Shown here in pieces: positions 14,699 through 21,738 of a DNA stretch of 23,116 nt. The position numbers and the translations under genes were made by a program. Location: positions 1 through 23,116 of the forward strand of contig CAZUJE010000036.1 of NCBI GenBank assembly GCA_964620215.1, in the 5' to 3' direction. Under the pieces are notes generated by a model. The model worked only from the letters and a program-made list of their open reading frames with translations, searched no databases and had not been told where the DNA came from. The stretch is from JAUSIF01 sp964620215 (GTDB lineage Bacteria; Pseudomonadota; Alphaproteobacteria; Rhizobiales; Xanthobacteraceae). Every line of letters starts with the position of its first letter. The first letter of the stretch is position 1.

Positions 14699-15979
14699 AT
14701 GAGCAAAGAAACACGGGACCATCGGGGCCGCCCCATCGTAGCGGTCACCGGCATCGGCATCGTGACCTCGCTGGGTATCGGCAAGGAAGACAACTGGCGG
14801 AAGCTGACCAATGGCGAATCCGGCATTCACGAGATCACCCGTTTCCCGACCGAAGGCCTGAAGACCACGGTCGCCGGCACCATCGATTTTATTCCCGCCA
14901 ACCCGCTCTGTGCGCCGGCTCTTTCGGAAGAGTTCGCGATGCACGCGGCCAATGAAGCCATTGCCGAGTCGGGCATCGGCAGCGTCGGCGATTTTCCGGG
15001 GCCGCTTTTTGTCGCTGTCCCGCCGGTCGAAGTGGAATGGCCGCAGCGCATTGAAATGGCGAAGGTCAGCAATTCCGAGACCATCGGCTACAACGAACTG
15101 ATCCAGGTCGCTTCGACCGAGCGCTTCGAACCCTATTACGAGCGGTTCCTGTACCGCGGCACGACCGAGCGTCTTGCCGACCGCATCGGCACCAAGGGCT
15201 CGCCGATCGCGCTGTCCACTGCCTGCGCTTCGGGTGCGTCCGCGATCCAGCTTGGCGTCGAAGCGATACAGCGCGGCGAATGTCAGGCGGCTCTCTCGAT
15301 TGGCACGGATGGCTCCGTCAACACCGAGGCGCTGATCCGCTTCGCGCTCTTGTCGGCGCTCACGACGCAGAACGATCCGCCAAGCAGCGCGCCGAAGCCC
15401 TTCTCCAAGAACCGCGACGGCTTCGTAATGGCCGAGGGCGCGGCCGCTCTCGTTCTCGAAAATCTCGATCACGCACGGGCGCGCGGCGCCAAAATTCTCG
15501 GCATTATCGAAGGCTGTGGCGAGATGGCGGATTCCTTCCATCGTACCCGCTCGAGCCCGGATGCGAAGCCGATCATCGGCTGCATCAAAAACGCCTTGGC
15601 CGATGCCGGTGTGACCCCCGCCGACGTGAATTACATCAATGCCCACGGCACCTCGACGCCAGAAAACGACAAGATGGAAGCCAAGGGCTGCGCCGCGGTA
15701 TTCGGCGAGAACATGAAGAACGTACCGATCTCCTCCAACAAGTCGATGATCGGTCACACTTTGTCCGCCGCGGGCGCAATCGAGGCGGCGTTCAGCCTGC
15801 TCACGATTTTGAACCAGCGAATCCCGCCCACGATCAACTACAACATCCCGGACCCGGAGATTCCGCTCGACGTAGTGCCGAACAAGGCCCGCGACGCGAA
15901 GGTAACCCGGGCAATCTCCAATTCCTTCGGCTTCGGCGGGCAGAATGTATGCCTCGTAATGGCCGGAGAGCCGCGCTAA
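14699..15979 (+). CDS. fabF1XL: FabF1XL, 3-oxoacyl-ACP synthase with a complete catalytic triad
   Basis: A 426-residue KAS II-type enzyme with the full Cys-His-His triad: C176 in LSTACASGASA, H316 in NAHGTSTPENDK and H353 in SMIGHTLSAAGAIEAA, with K348 just before. It would catalyse the decarboxylative condensation that extends the chain on AcpXL. A strong GGAGG site lies six bases before the ATG, 27 bases after the fabF2XL stop. The triad contrasts with the loss of Cys and His in FabF2XL, which supports a KS/CLF-like heterodimer. The chain-length specificity is inferred from the operon. Confidence 0.92.
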   Translation: MSKETRDHRGRPIVAVTGIGIVTSLGIGKEDNWRKLTNGESGIHEITRFPTEGLKTTVAGTIDFIPANPLCAPALSEEFAMHAANEAIAESGIGSVGDFPGPLFVAVPPVEVEWPQRIEMAKVSNSETIGYNELIQVASTERFEPYYERFLYRGTTERLADRIGTKGSPIALSTACASGASAIQLGVEAIQRGECQAALSIGTDGSVNTEALIRFALLSALTTQNDPPSSAPKPFSKNRDGFVMAEGAAALVLENLDHARARGAKILGIIEGCGEMADSFHRTRSSPDAKPIIGCIKNALADAGVTPADVNYINAHGTSTPENDKMEAKGCAAVFGENMKNVPISSNKSMIGHTLSAAGAIEAAFSLLTILNQRIPPTINYNIPDPEIPLDVVPNKARDAKVTRAISNSFGFGGQNVCLVMAGEPR

Positions 15980-16002
15980 GCCTGACTGCGGAAGTTGATA
16001 TT

Positions 16003-16042
16003 TCCGCGCTGGCTGCTCGCGCTTTGCGCTCGCCAGCGCGGA
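16003..16042. repeat. Perfect 11-bp-stem palindrome downstream of fabF1XL
   Basis: TCCGCGCTGGC (16003–16013) pairs perfectly with GCCAGCGCGGA (16032–16042). The loop contains a further GCGC-TTT-GCGC stem. It is 24 bases after the fabF1XL stop and has no T-run. As the operon appears to continue, it may cause partial termination or protect the upstream message. Confidence 0.6.
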
Positions 16043-16048
16043 GGCGTC

Positions 16049-16135
16049 GCAAATGCCCGCTCCCTGCCGCGCCGCCGAGCCTCAGCGAGGGTCCGGCGCG
16101 GCGACATGTAAAGTTGACGTGACGCGGGCATTTGC
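16049..16135. repeat. Nested palindrome containing a dispersed repeat element
   Basis: An outer 12-bp perfect stem, GCAAATGCCCGC (16049–16060) with GCGGGCATTTGC (16124–16135), encloses an inner 8-bp stem, GCCGCGCC (16066–16073) with GGCGCGGC (16095–16102). The inner part carries CGCGCCGCCGA and CGAGGGTCCGGCGCG. Both also occur, in the same relative order, on the reverse strand of the 65-bp repeats at 18201–18395. It fills most of the 210-base gap between fabF1XL and adh2XL. Confidence 0.65.
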
Positions 16136-16189
16136 TTTAGCCGTTCACTCGAATTTCCTTTCATATCCAACTGTTACGGACCACCCCGC

Positions 16190-17212
16190 ATGCGCGCGCT
16201 CCAGCTTCTCGGCGACCGGAAACTCGAATTGTCCGAGATCGAAAACCCGCCGGCTCCCGGCGAAGGCGAGGTGCAGATCCGCACCAAGGCGGTGGCGCTG
16301 AACCATATCGACGTCTGGGGCTGGCGCGGGATGGCTTTTGCCAAGCGCAAGATGCCGGTCGTCGTTGGCGCGGAAGCGGCCGGCGAAATCGCGGCGGTAG
16401 GTTCCGGTGTAACCGGCTTCAAGGTTGGCGATCCGGTCGTGCCTTATGGCGCGATGACCTGCGGCGTCTGCAAATACTGCCGCGAAGGCCGTGACAACCT
16501 GTGTGAGCAGGTGAACGGCCTGATGGGCTTTCATGTCGATGGTTTCGCGCGCGACCTCTACAACATCCCTGCACGCCTCGCGATCAAGGTGCCGGCCGGC
16601 ATCAAGATTACCGACGCGGCTTGCGCGCCCCTCACCTTTGCGACCGTCGAGCACATGCTGTTCGACAACGCGAAACTGCTGCCGGGCGAAACCATGCTTG
16701 TGCATGCGGGCGGTTCCGGCATCGGTTCTGCCGCGATCAGAATCGGCAAGGCGATGGGTGTGACCATCATCACGACTGTCGGCGACGACGAGAAGGCCGC
16801 CAAGGCCAAGGCGCTCGGAGCCGATCACGTCATCAATTACAAGACGGACCGTTTCGAGGGCGCCGTCCGCAAGATCACCGGCAAGAAGGGCGTCGATGTG
16901 GTGTTCGAGCATACGGGCGCCGACACCTGGCAGGGCTCGCTGCTGTCGATGAAGAAGGGCGGCCGCCTTGTCACCTGCGGCGCGACTTCGGGGCCGACCA
17001 CGACCATGAACCTGATGCAGCTCTTCCAGCAGCAGTACAAGATTTTCGGCTCGTTTGGTTTCACGATCCAGAACATCAAAACGAGCCTGGAGAAAATGGC
17101 GAAAGGCATCCTGCCTGTCATCGACTCCGAGCTCGACCTCACGAATTTCGGCGAAGGCCTCGACCGGCTGGAAAAGCGCCGCGTATTCGGCAAGATCGTC
17201 GTGAGATTCTAG
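16190..17212 (+). CDS. adh2XL: Zinc-type medium-chain dehydrogenase/reductase, candidate enoyl reductase
   Basis: A 340-residue MDR-family oxidoreductase. It has the structural zinc lobe with C91, C94, C97 and C105 (CGVCKYCREGRDNLC) and an NAD(P)H-binding loop HAGGSGIGSAAI (172–183). The catalytic-zinc ligands are missing: the usual Cys near residue 38 is N38 (LNHIDVW) and GHE is GAE (A61). Such MDR proteins reduce carbon–carbon double bonds (quinone, enoyl or acryloyl reductases) more often than they oxidise alcohols. In rhizobia the matching gene is called adh2XL. Since the operon has ketosynthase, dehydratase and ACP but no other reductase, an enoyl-AcpXL reductase role is inferred. The start has a weak GGA site; its stop is two bases before lpxXL. 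Confidence 0.85.
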   Translation: MRALQLLGDRKLELSEIENPPAPGEGEVQIRTKAVALNHIDVWGWRGMAFAKRKMPVVVGAEAAGEIAAVGSGVTGFKVGDPVVPYGAMTCGVCKYCREGRDNLCEQVNGLMGFHVDGFARDLYNIPARLAIKVPAGIKITDAACAPLTFATVEHMLFDNAKLLPGETMLVHAGGSGIGSAAIRIGKAMGVTIITTVGDDEKAAKAKALGADHVINYKTDRFEGAVRKITGKKGVDVVFEHTGADTWQGSLLSMKKGGRLVTCGATSGPTTTMNLMQLFQQQYKIFGSFGFTIQNIKTSLEKMAKGILPVIDSELDLTNFGEGLDRLEKRRVFGKIVVRF

Positions 17213-17214
17213 GC

Positions 17215-18204
17215 GTGGCCCGGCGTAATGCCCGGGTGCGGCAAAAACTGAACCGCGCTGGCTTTTGGCGCGGTCATCTTCTTCGTCTGCGAATTTTGCT
17301 TTTACCGGCAACTCGGGCTCTGAGGGACGCCAGGGATTTTTTTGTCGCGGCTCCATTGCGCGGGCTTATCGCGATATTGAAGCGAAGAAATCCTGAAAAG
17401 TCTTCAGACTTCATGGGCAAGTTAGCACGCTTTTGGGGACCGCTTATTCCGGTGAGCAAACTCGGCCGGGAAAATTTAAAGATCGCATTTCCTGAAAAGT
17501 CCGACACCGAACGAGAAGAGATTCTAAAAGGTGCATGGGAAAATCTCGGACGGGTAGCCGGAGAGTTCGTGCATCTTGAAAGTTTTTGGGACTATGACGA
17601 TGCGAGCCCGAATACGGGGCGCATTGAGACCTACAGCATCGAGCGTTTCATCGGGCTCTATTCGGACAAAAAGCCCGCGCTGATCTTCTCAGCCCATCTT
17701 GCCAACTGGGAGCTGGCCGCTATTGGCGCCCGCAAGAACGGGCTCGACTCGGCAATGTTGTTCCGTATTCCAAGCAACAAGTACATTGCCGAAGTCATCA
17801 AGGACGTTCGCGCCGAGACGATGAGCCAGCTCATTCCAGCCGGCACATCGGCGGGTCTGTTTATGGGCGGCGTGCTCGACCGCGGCGGACATCTCGGCAT
17901 TCTGGTCGATCAGCACAGAAAGCCCGGCGCGCGGGTAAAATTCTTCGGCAAGGAATGCTGGGCGAATGTCACGATCGCGCGGCTCGCACGCCAATATGAT
18001 TGCCCGGTTCACGGCGTTCGCGTGGTGAGGCTGCCCAATAACCGTTTCCGTATCGATATGACGAAAGCGCTGGATCTGCCGCGCGACGCGGAAGGCCTGA
18101 TCGATATTGACGGCACGATGCAATCCATCACGGCCGTGGTGGAAAGCTGGGTGCGCGAAAACCCCGATCAATGGCTCTGGTTCGCGCGGCGGTGGAGAGA
18201 CTAG
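17215..18204 (+). CDS. lpxXL: LpxXL, acyltransferase adding the very-long-chain acyl group to lipid A
   Basis: A 329-residue LpxL/HtrB-family acyltransferase. The catalytic HX4E motif is HLANWE (H161, E166 in FSAHLANWELAA). Further signatures are GILVDQHRKPGARVKFFGKE and the C-terminal ENPDQWLWFARRWRD. It would move the long acyl chain from AcpXL to lipid A at the inner face of the cytoplasmic membrane. The start is uncertain: GTG at 17215 lies two bases after the adh2XL stop (coupling), and another in-frame GTG at 17236 would give VRQKLNRAGFW. No in-frame ATG exists before 17413, which would cut family sequence. The stop codon lies within the first of the 65-bp repeats. Confidence 0.87.
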   Translation: MARRNARVRQKLNRAGFWRGHLLRLRILLLPATRALRDARDFFVAAPLRGLIAILKRRNPEKSSDFMGKLARFWGPLIPVSKLGRENLKIAFPEKSDTEREEILKGAWENLGRVAGEFVHLESFWDYDDASPNTGRIETYSIERFIGLYSDKKPALIFSAHLANWELAAIGARKNGLDSAMLFRIPSNKYIAEVIKDVRAETMSQLIPAGTSAGLFMGGVLDRGGHLGILVDQHRKPGARVKFFGKECWANVTIARLARQYDCPVHGVRVVRLPNNRFRIDMTKALDLPRDAEGLIDIDGTMQSITAVVESWVRENPDQWLWFARRWRD

Positions 18205-18395
18205 GTATTTTCATATCGCGCCGGGCCCTCGCCGGCCACTTCGTGGCCCGGCTTCGGCGGCGCGACTAAGTATTTTCATATCGCGCCGGACCCTCGACGG
18301 CCACTTCGTGGCGCGGCTTCGGCGGCGCGACTAAGTATTTTCATATCGCGCCGGACCCTCGACGGCCACTTCGTGGCGCGGCTTCGGCGGCGCGA
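18201..18395. repeat. Three tandem 65-bp palindromic repeats
   Basis: Copies lie at 18201–18265, 18266–18330 and 18331–18395 with no spacers. Copies 2 and 3 are identical; copy 1 differs at four positions. Each begins CTAAGTATTTTCATA (CTAGG in copy 1) and then forms a hairpin with outer arms TCGCGCCG/CGGCGCGA and inner GGCCAC-TTC-GTGGC. Copy 1 pairs best, which suggests it is the older copy. The array separates the convergent lpxXL and potF genes, and its first bases contain the lpxXL TAG stop. It may act as a terminator for both. A shortened relative lies at 16066–16102. Confidence 0.92.
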
Positions 18396-18400
18396 TGGAT

Positions 18401-19510
18401 TTATTTACCGCTCTTGATCCGCGTCCAGGCCCGCGTCACCACCCGCTGCACATCCTGCGGGTAAGGCGAAGTGATGTAGAGCTTCTTCATCGTCTCCGCG
18501 TCCGGATACACCGACGGATTGCCAGTCACTTCCTTATCGATCAGCTTTTGCGATGCCAAATTTCCATTCGCATAGGAGATCGCGTTGGAATTGCGCGCGG
18601 CGATCTCCGGCCGCAGAAGATAATTGATGAAGATATGCGCGTTCTCGACGTGCGGCGCGTCCTTCGGAATCGAAAGACTGTCGAACCACATCAAGGCGCC
18701 TTCCTTCGGCAGAACGTAATCCAGCGCCACCGGCTTTTTCTTCGCGGTCTTGGCGGCTTCCTCGGCGCGGGATTTCGCTTGCAAAATGTCGCCGGAATAA
18801 CCCACGGCGAGACAGATTTCTCCATTCGCCAGACCGTTGATGTATTCCGAGGAATGAAATTTCCGGATAAAGGGCCGGATTTTTTGCAAGAGGCCCGCGG
18901 CCTTCTCGATTTCGGTGGGGTCTTTCGAATCCGGATTCAACCCCATGTAATGCAGTGCCGCCGGGATCATTTCGTCCGGCGTATCGATAAGATGCACCCC
19001 ACAGTCGCGCAGCTTGCTCAGATTTTCCGGCTTGAATAGCACGTCCCATGAATTGACCGGCGTCTCACCGAGGCGCTGTTTCACCCGTTCGACATTGATG
19101 CCGAGGCCGGTGGTGCCCCACATATAATTGACGCCGTATTCGTTGCCGGGATCGTAATTGGCGAGGCGCTGCATGATTTCAGGCCATGCATTTTTCAGGT
19201 TCGGCAGCTTCGACTTGTCGAGCTTCTGCAAAACGCCGGCCTGAATGAACCGCTTGAGATAAGTATGGGAGGGCACGATGACATCGTAGCCGGTCTTGCC
19301 CGCGAGCATTTTTGCTTCGAGCGTCTCGTTGGCATCGAATGTGTCGTAAACAACCTTGATGCCGGTTTCCTTTGTAAAATCCTCCAGCACCTTCGGATCG
19401 ATGTAATCCGACCAGTTATAGATATTGACGACTTTTCCCTGCGCCGCCGCAGTGTGCACGCTGAAGAGGGCGAATACCGCGATTGTTGCGGCGGTCACAA
19501 GACGGCGCAT
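18401..19510 (-). CDS. potF: Polyamine (putrescine-type) ABC transporter substrate-binding protein
   Basis: A 369-residue periplasmic binding protein of the PotD/PotF family. The signal peptide is 1–23 (ending TAAAQ before GKVVNIYNWSDYI). The NWSDYI motif, VPSHTYLKRFIQAGVLQKLDKSKLPN, NYMWGTTGLGIN and LPKEGALMWFDSLSIP are characteristic of spermidine/putrescine-binding proteins. It would deliver polyamines to a PotGHI-like permease, but no permease or ATPase gene is present on either side in this window, so it is an orphan here. GGAGAG precedes the ATG. The rhodanese gene ends 12 bases upstream on the same strand, so the two are probably cotranscribed. Confidence 0.88.
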   Translation of the reverse strand: MRRLVTAATIAVFALFSVHTAAAQGKVVNIYNWSDYIDPKVLEDFTKETGIKVVYDTFDANETLEAKMLAGKTGYDVIVPSHTYLKRFIQAGVLQKLDKSKLPNLKNAWPEIMQRLANYDPGNEYGVNYMWGTTGLGINVERVKQRLGETPVNSWDVLFKPENLSKLRDCGVHLIDTPDEMIPAALHYMGLNPDSKDPTEIEKAAGLLQKIRPFIRKFHSSEYINGLANGEICLAVGYSGDILQAKSRAEEAAKTAKKKPVALDYVLPKEGALMWFDSLSIPKDAPHVENAHIFINYLLRPEIAARNSNAISYANGNLASQKLIDKEVTGNPSVYPDAETMKKLYITSPYPQDVQRVVTRAWTRIKSGK

Positions 19511-19522
19511 GTATCTCTCCGA

Positions 19523-19852
19523 TCAACCTTGTTCTGTCTTGAAGCCCTTTTCCTTCCAGGCGAGAATTCCGCCGGCCATATGGGCATCGTAGGGAAGCCC
19601 CACGCTCTGCGCGATCAATGAAGCGGTCACGGAGCGTTTGCCTGAACGGCAGGAAAATACCAGTTGCTTGTCGCCGGGATCGGGAAGCTGGGAAGGATCA
19701 AAACCCTGCAACGGCAGCAGCACAGTGCCGGGGATGCGCTCGGCATCCGTTTCATTCGGCTCGCGCACATCGACGACGAGCATCGTGCCCGCCTCCATGC
19801 CGGCCTTCACTTCTTCCGGGGTTAAATTTTTGACCTTGGGCGCGTCCGACAT
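19523..19852 (-). CDS. Single-domain rhodanese (thiosulfate sulfurtransferase-like)
   Basis: A 109-residue rhodanese domain with the active-site loop CRSGKRS and nucleophile C68. Conserved ends are VVDVREPNE (26–34) and AGGILAWKEKG near the C-terminus. Such proteins transfer a sulfane sulfur, in the cytoplasm since no signal peptide is seen. A GGAAGG site lies just before the ATG. It is followed 12 bases later by potF, an unusual pairing that gives no clear functional hint. The physiological acceptor is unknown. Confidence 0.9.
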   Translation of the reverse strand: MSDAPKVKNLTPEEVKAGMEAGTMLVVDVREPNETDAERIPGTVLLPLQGFDPSQLPDPGDKQLVFSCRSGKRSVTASLIAQSVGLPYDAHMAGGILAWKEKGFKTEQG

Positions 19853-19915
19853 TCAGCCTTCCACTTTCTCCCAAGAGAATTGGAACGGCTGCGTTGCGCG
19901 GTCAAGTAGATAGGG

Positions 19916-20758
19916 TTACGGCCTCACGCCATAAGGCGCAGGCGGTGCCTCTTTCATGAGCGTGATCGAGACGCGCCGGTTCGCTGGCAGATACGGGTCT
20001 TCCGGAAACAGCGGCTGCGTGTCGCCGCGGCCCGCGACCATATAAAGCTGCGAGGCGATCAGCCCTTCTTCCTGCAAGATCTGCCGCACGGCATTGGCGC
20101 GGTCGGCGGAGAGATCGAATGGCCCATAGCCCGGGCGCTGTGGCTGGCGCGTCGCTGCTGTGTGACCGGTGATGCTGACGCGATAAGGCATCTTGCGGAT
20201 TGCTCCGGCGATTGTGGCGATCAGCTTGCGCGTGCGCGCATAGGGTTCCTTGGCCCCTTCCGGAAACATCGAGCGGCCGTCCTGATCGACGATCTCGATG
20301 TTGAGACCCTCTTTCGTCTCGGTGACGACGATGTGCTTGGAGATTTCCGTGATCTCCGGCAAATCCTGGAGCGCCTGCCGCAAGGAAGCCGCAGCCAGCG
20401 CGAACTGGCGGTCGGTGATGTCCTTCAGACCCATTTCAAGCTGGTTATCGAGTTGGTCGGGGGTCGGCCTGTCGGTGGCGAGTTCGGGCGGAATGCGCTC
20501 GGCGTTTTTCAGGCGTGGCCTTGTCGGCAGGCCGTCCACTTCCACGATGCCCGAATAACGCTGCTCGCGCTGGGTGCCGAAGGCCTCGCGCATGGAGCCG
20601 GCGACGATCTGGAGTTTGGCGGCGTCCTGCGTCGAGAAGGCCACGAGCATCACGAAGAAGCTGACAAGCAGGCCCATCAAGTCGGCGAAGGTGACGAACC
20701 AGCCGTGGCCGCCGCCACCGCCGTGGCCGTCTCCGCGCTTTTTCTTGGCCATCGCCAT
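19916..20758 (-). CDS. motB: MotB/PomB-type flagellar stator protein
   Basis: A 280-residue protein with one N-terminal membrane helix (about 20–43) and the stator motif WFVTFADLMGLLVSFFVML, where D26 is the ion-binding aspartate. A linker follows, then an OmpA/MotB peptidoglycan-binding domain (about 153–266) with SITGHTAATR, DLSADRANAVRQIL and PANRRVSI. The N-terminus has a short glycine/histidine run (GHGGGGGHG). It would anchor the MotA ring to the cell wall and conduct ions. An ATG two codons later is also possible. It follows motA by 26 bases, so the two form one unit. Confidence 0.87.
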   Translation of the reverse strand: MAMAKKKRGDGHGGGGGHGWFVTFADLMGLLVSFFVMLVAFSTQDAAKLQIVAGSMREAFGTQREQRYSGIVEVDGLPTRPRLKNAERIPPELATDRPTPDQLDNQLEMGLKDITDRQFALAAASLRQALQDLPEITEISKHIVVTETKEGLNIEIVDQDGRSMFPEGAKEPYARTRKLIATIAGAIRKMPYRVSITGHTAATRQPQRPGYGPFDLSADRANAVRQILQEEGLIASQLYMVAGRGDTQPLFPEDPYLPANRRVSITLMKEAPPAPYGVRP

Positions 20759-20784
20759 TTTGGATACTCAGTACTCAGCCAAGA

Positions 20785-21561
20785 TCAGGCCGGTGCAGTT
20801 TCTACTTCGTCGTGGTGCTGATGCGCTTCAGGCAAATAGGCGAGCAGCATTTCGCGTACGATCTGCGGCGACTTGGCTTCGCGCAGCATCAACACGCCGT
20901 CGATGATGAGGGTGCGGTTCACATCCTCGTCGTGCAGCTTCACTTGCAGCTTGTCGGCGATCGGGAGACACCAGAGGTTCGCGACGACGGCGCCGTAAAG
21001 GGTCGCGAGCAGCGCGATCGCCATGAACGGGCCGAGTTTCGATGGATCGGTCATGTTGGCGAACATCTGCACCATGCCGATGAGTGTGCCGACCATGCCG
21101 AACGCAGGCGCGCAATCGCCGATTGCGCGATAAATCTTCTGACCTTCGTCGAGATGCATCAAAAAAGTTTCACGGTCGCGTTCCATCGCATCGCGGATGA
21201 AATTGGCGTCATAGCCGTCCGCCACATAGCGCACGCCTTTGGCGAGGAACGGATCCTCTACTTCCACCTTTTCAAGGGCGAGCGGACCCTGCTTGCGGGC
21301 GACGTCGGCAAGGTTGGCGATTTCATCAATGAGGTCGCGCTGGGTGATACGGCGCATCGTGAACGCATACTTCATGCCGAGCGGCATGCCGTGCAGGATG
21401 GAGCTGAGCGGGAAACGAAGCAGGGTCGCGGCAATTGCGCCGCCGCCAATGACGATGATGGCGTGGACGTCCCAGAAGGTCTTGAGGTCACCGCCCATCA
21501 AGATGAGCGTGATGACAACGGCAGCGCCGCCTACAACGCCGAGCGCTGAAGTGAGATCCAT
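20785..21561 (-). CDS. motA: MotA/PomA-type flagellar stator protein
   Basis: A 258-residue membrane protein with four hydrophobic segments (about 5–24, 33–50, 148–170 and 180–203). It shows the MotA/PomA pattern: MDLTSALGVVGG start, a cytoplasmic loop with DVARKQGPLALE and GVRYVADGYDANFIRDAM, the conserved prolines in GDCAPAFGMVGTLIGM (P152) and CLPIADKL (P200). The short form without a long C-terminal extension is PomA-like; whether the ion is H+ or Na+ cannot be told from this. The ATG at 21561 was preferred (GGAGAAA upstream) to an in-frame start 18 codons earlier. No other flagellar gene is present in the window. Confidence 0.87.
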   Translation of the reverse strand: MDLTSALGVVGGAAVVITLILMGGDLKTFWDVHAIIVIGGGAIAATLLRFPLSSILHGMPLGMKYAFTMRRITQRDLIDEIANLADVARKQGPLALEKVEVEDPFLAKGVRYVADGYDANFIRDAMERDRETFLMHLDEGQKIYRAIGDCAPAFGMVGTLIGMVQMFANMTDPSKLGPFMAIALLATLYGAVVANLWCLPIADKLQVKLHDEDVNRTLIIDGVLMLREAKSPQIVREMLLAYLPEAHQHHDEVETAPA

Positions 21562-21583
21562 CGGTTTCTCCGTACACACGCAG

Positions 21584-21598
21584 GCACCATTCTGGTGC
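21584..21598. promoter_or_regulatory. NtrC-box-like dyad between motA and mmsA
   Basis: GCACCA-TTC-TGGTGC is a perfect 15-bp dyad that matches the core of the enterobacterial NtrC site (TGCACCA-N3-TGGTGCA) except for the outermost bases. It is 23 bases upstream of the motA start and 140 bases upstream of mmsA. No sigma-54 promoter is seen nearby, so another regulator of either gene, or a chance match, is equally possible. Confidence 0.35.
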
Positions 21599-21606
21599 TG
21601 CTTACC

Positions 21607-21632
21607 CGCCCCCAAGACTTAAGGCGGGGGCG
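21607..21632. other. GC-rich hairpin upstream of mmsA
   Basis: CGCCCCC (21607–21613) and GGGGGCG (21626–21632) form a 7-bp stem with a 12-base loop in the divergent motA–mmsA region. As both genes read away from it, a terminator role is unlikely; it may be a regulatory dyad. Confidence 0.35.
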
Positions 21633-21650
21633 CTAAAAGATGGTTAAGTT

Positions 21651-21678
21651 TTGCTTTTTCGGCCCCTGCGCCTACGCT
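21651..21678 (+). promoter_or_regulatory. Possible sigma-70 promoter of mmsA
   Basis: TTGCTT (21651–21656), a 16-base spacer and TACGCT (21673–21678) are a modest match to the housekeeping consensus. The expected leader before mmsA would be about 55 bases. The assignment is tentative. Confidence 0.3.
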
Positions 21679-21738
21679 AGGAAATGAGGAAACAAGGCAA
21701 TTCATAAGCCTTGGCGCGTTTTGGAGGAGGATAGTCAG

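Noticed and set aside
14396..15757. Long minus-strand open frame of 453 codons opposite the fabF genes
   Set aside because: It lies opposite two clear ketosynthase genes, is rich in Arg/Asp/Gly from GC-rich antisense codons and shows no family motif.
16145..17356. Long minus-strand open frame of 403 codons opposite adh2XL
   Set aside because: Antisense shadow of a well-defined dehydrogenase gene; no recognisable domain.
18201..18395. CRISPR array
   Set aside because: The 65-bp units are directly adjacent with no spacers between them, and no cas genes are present.
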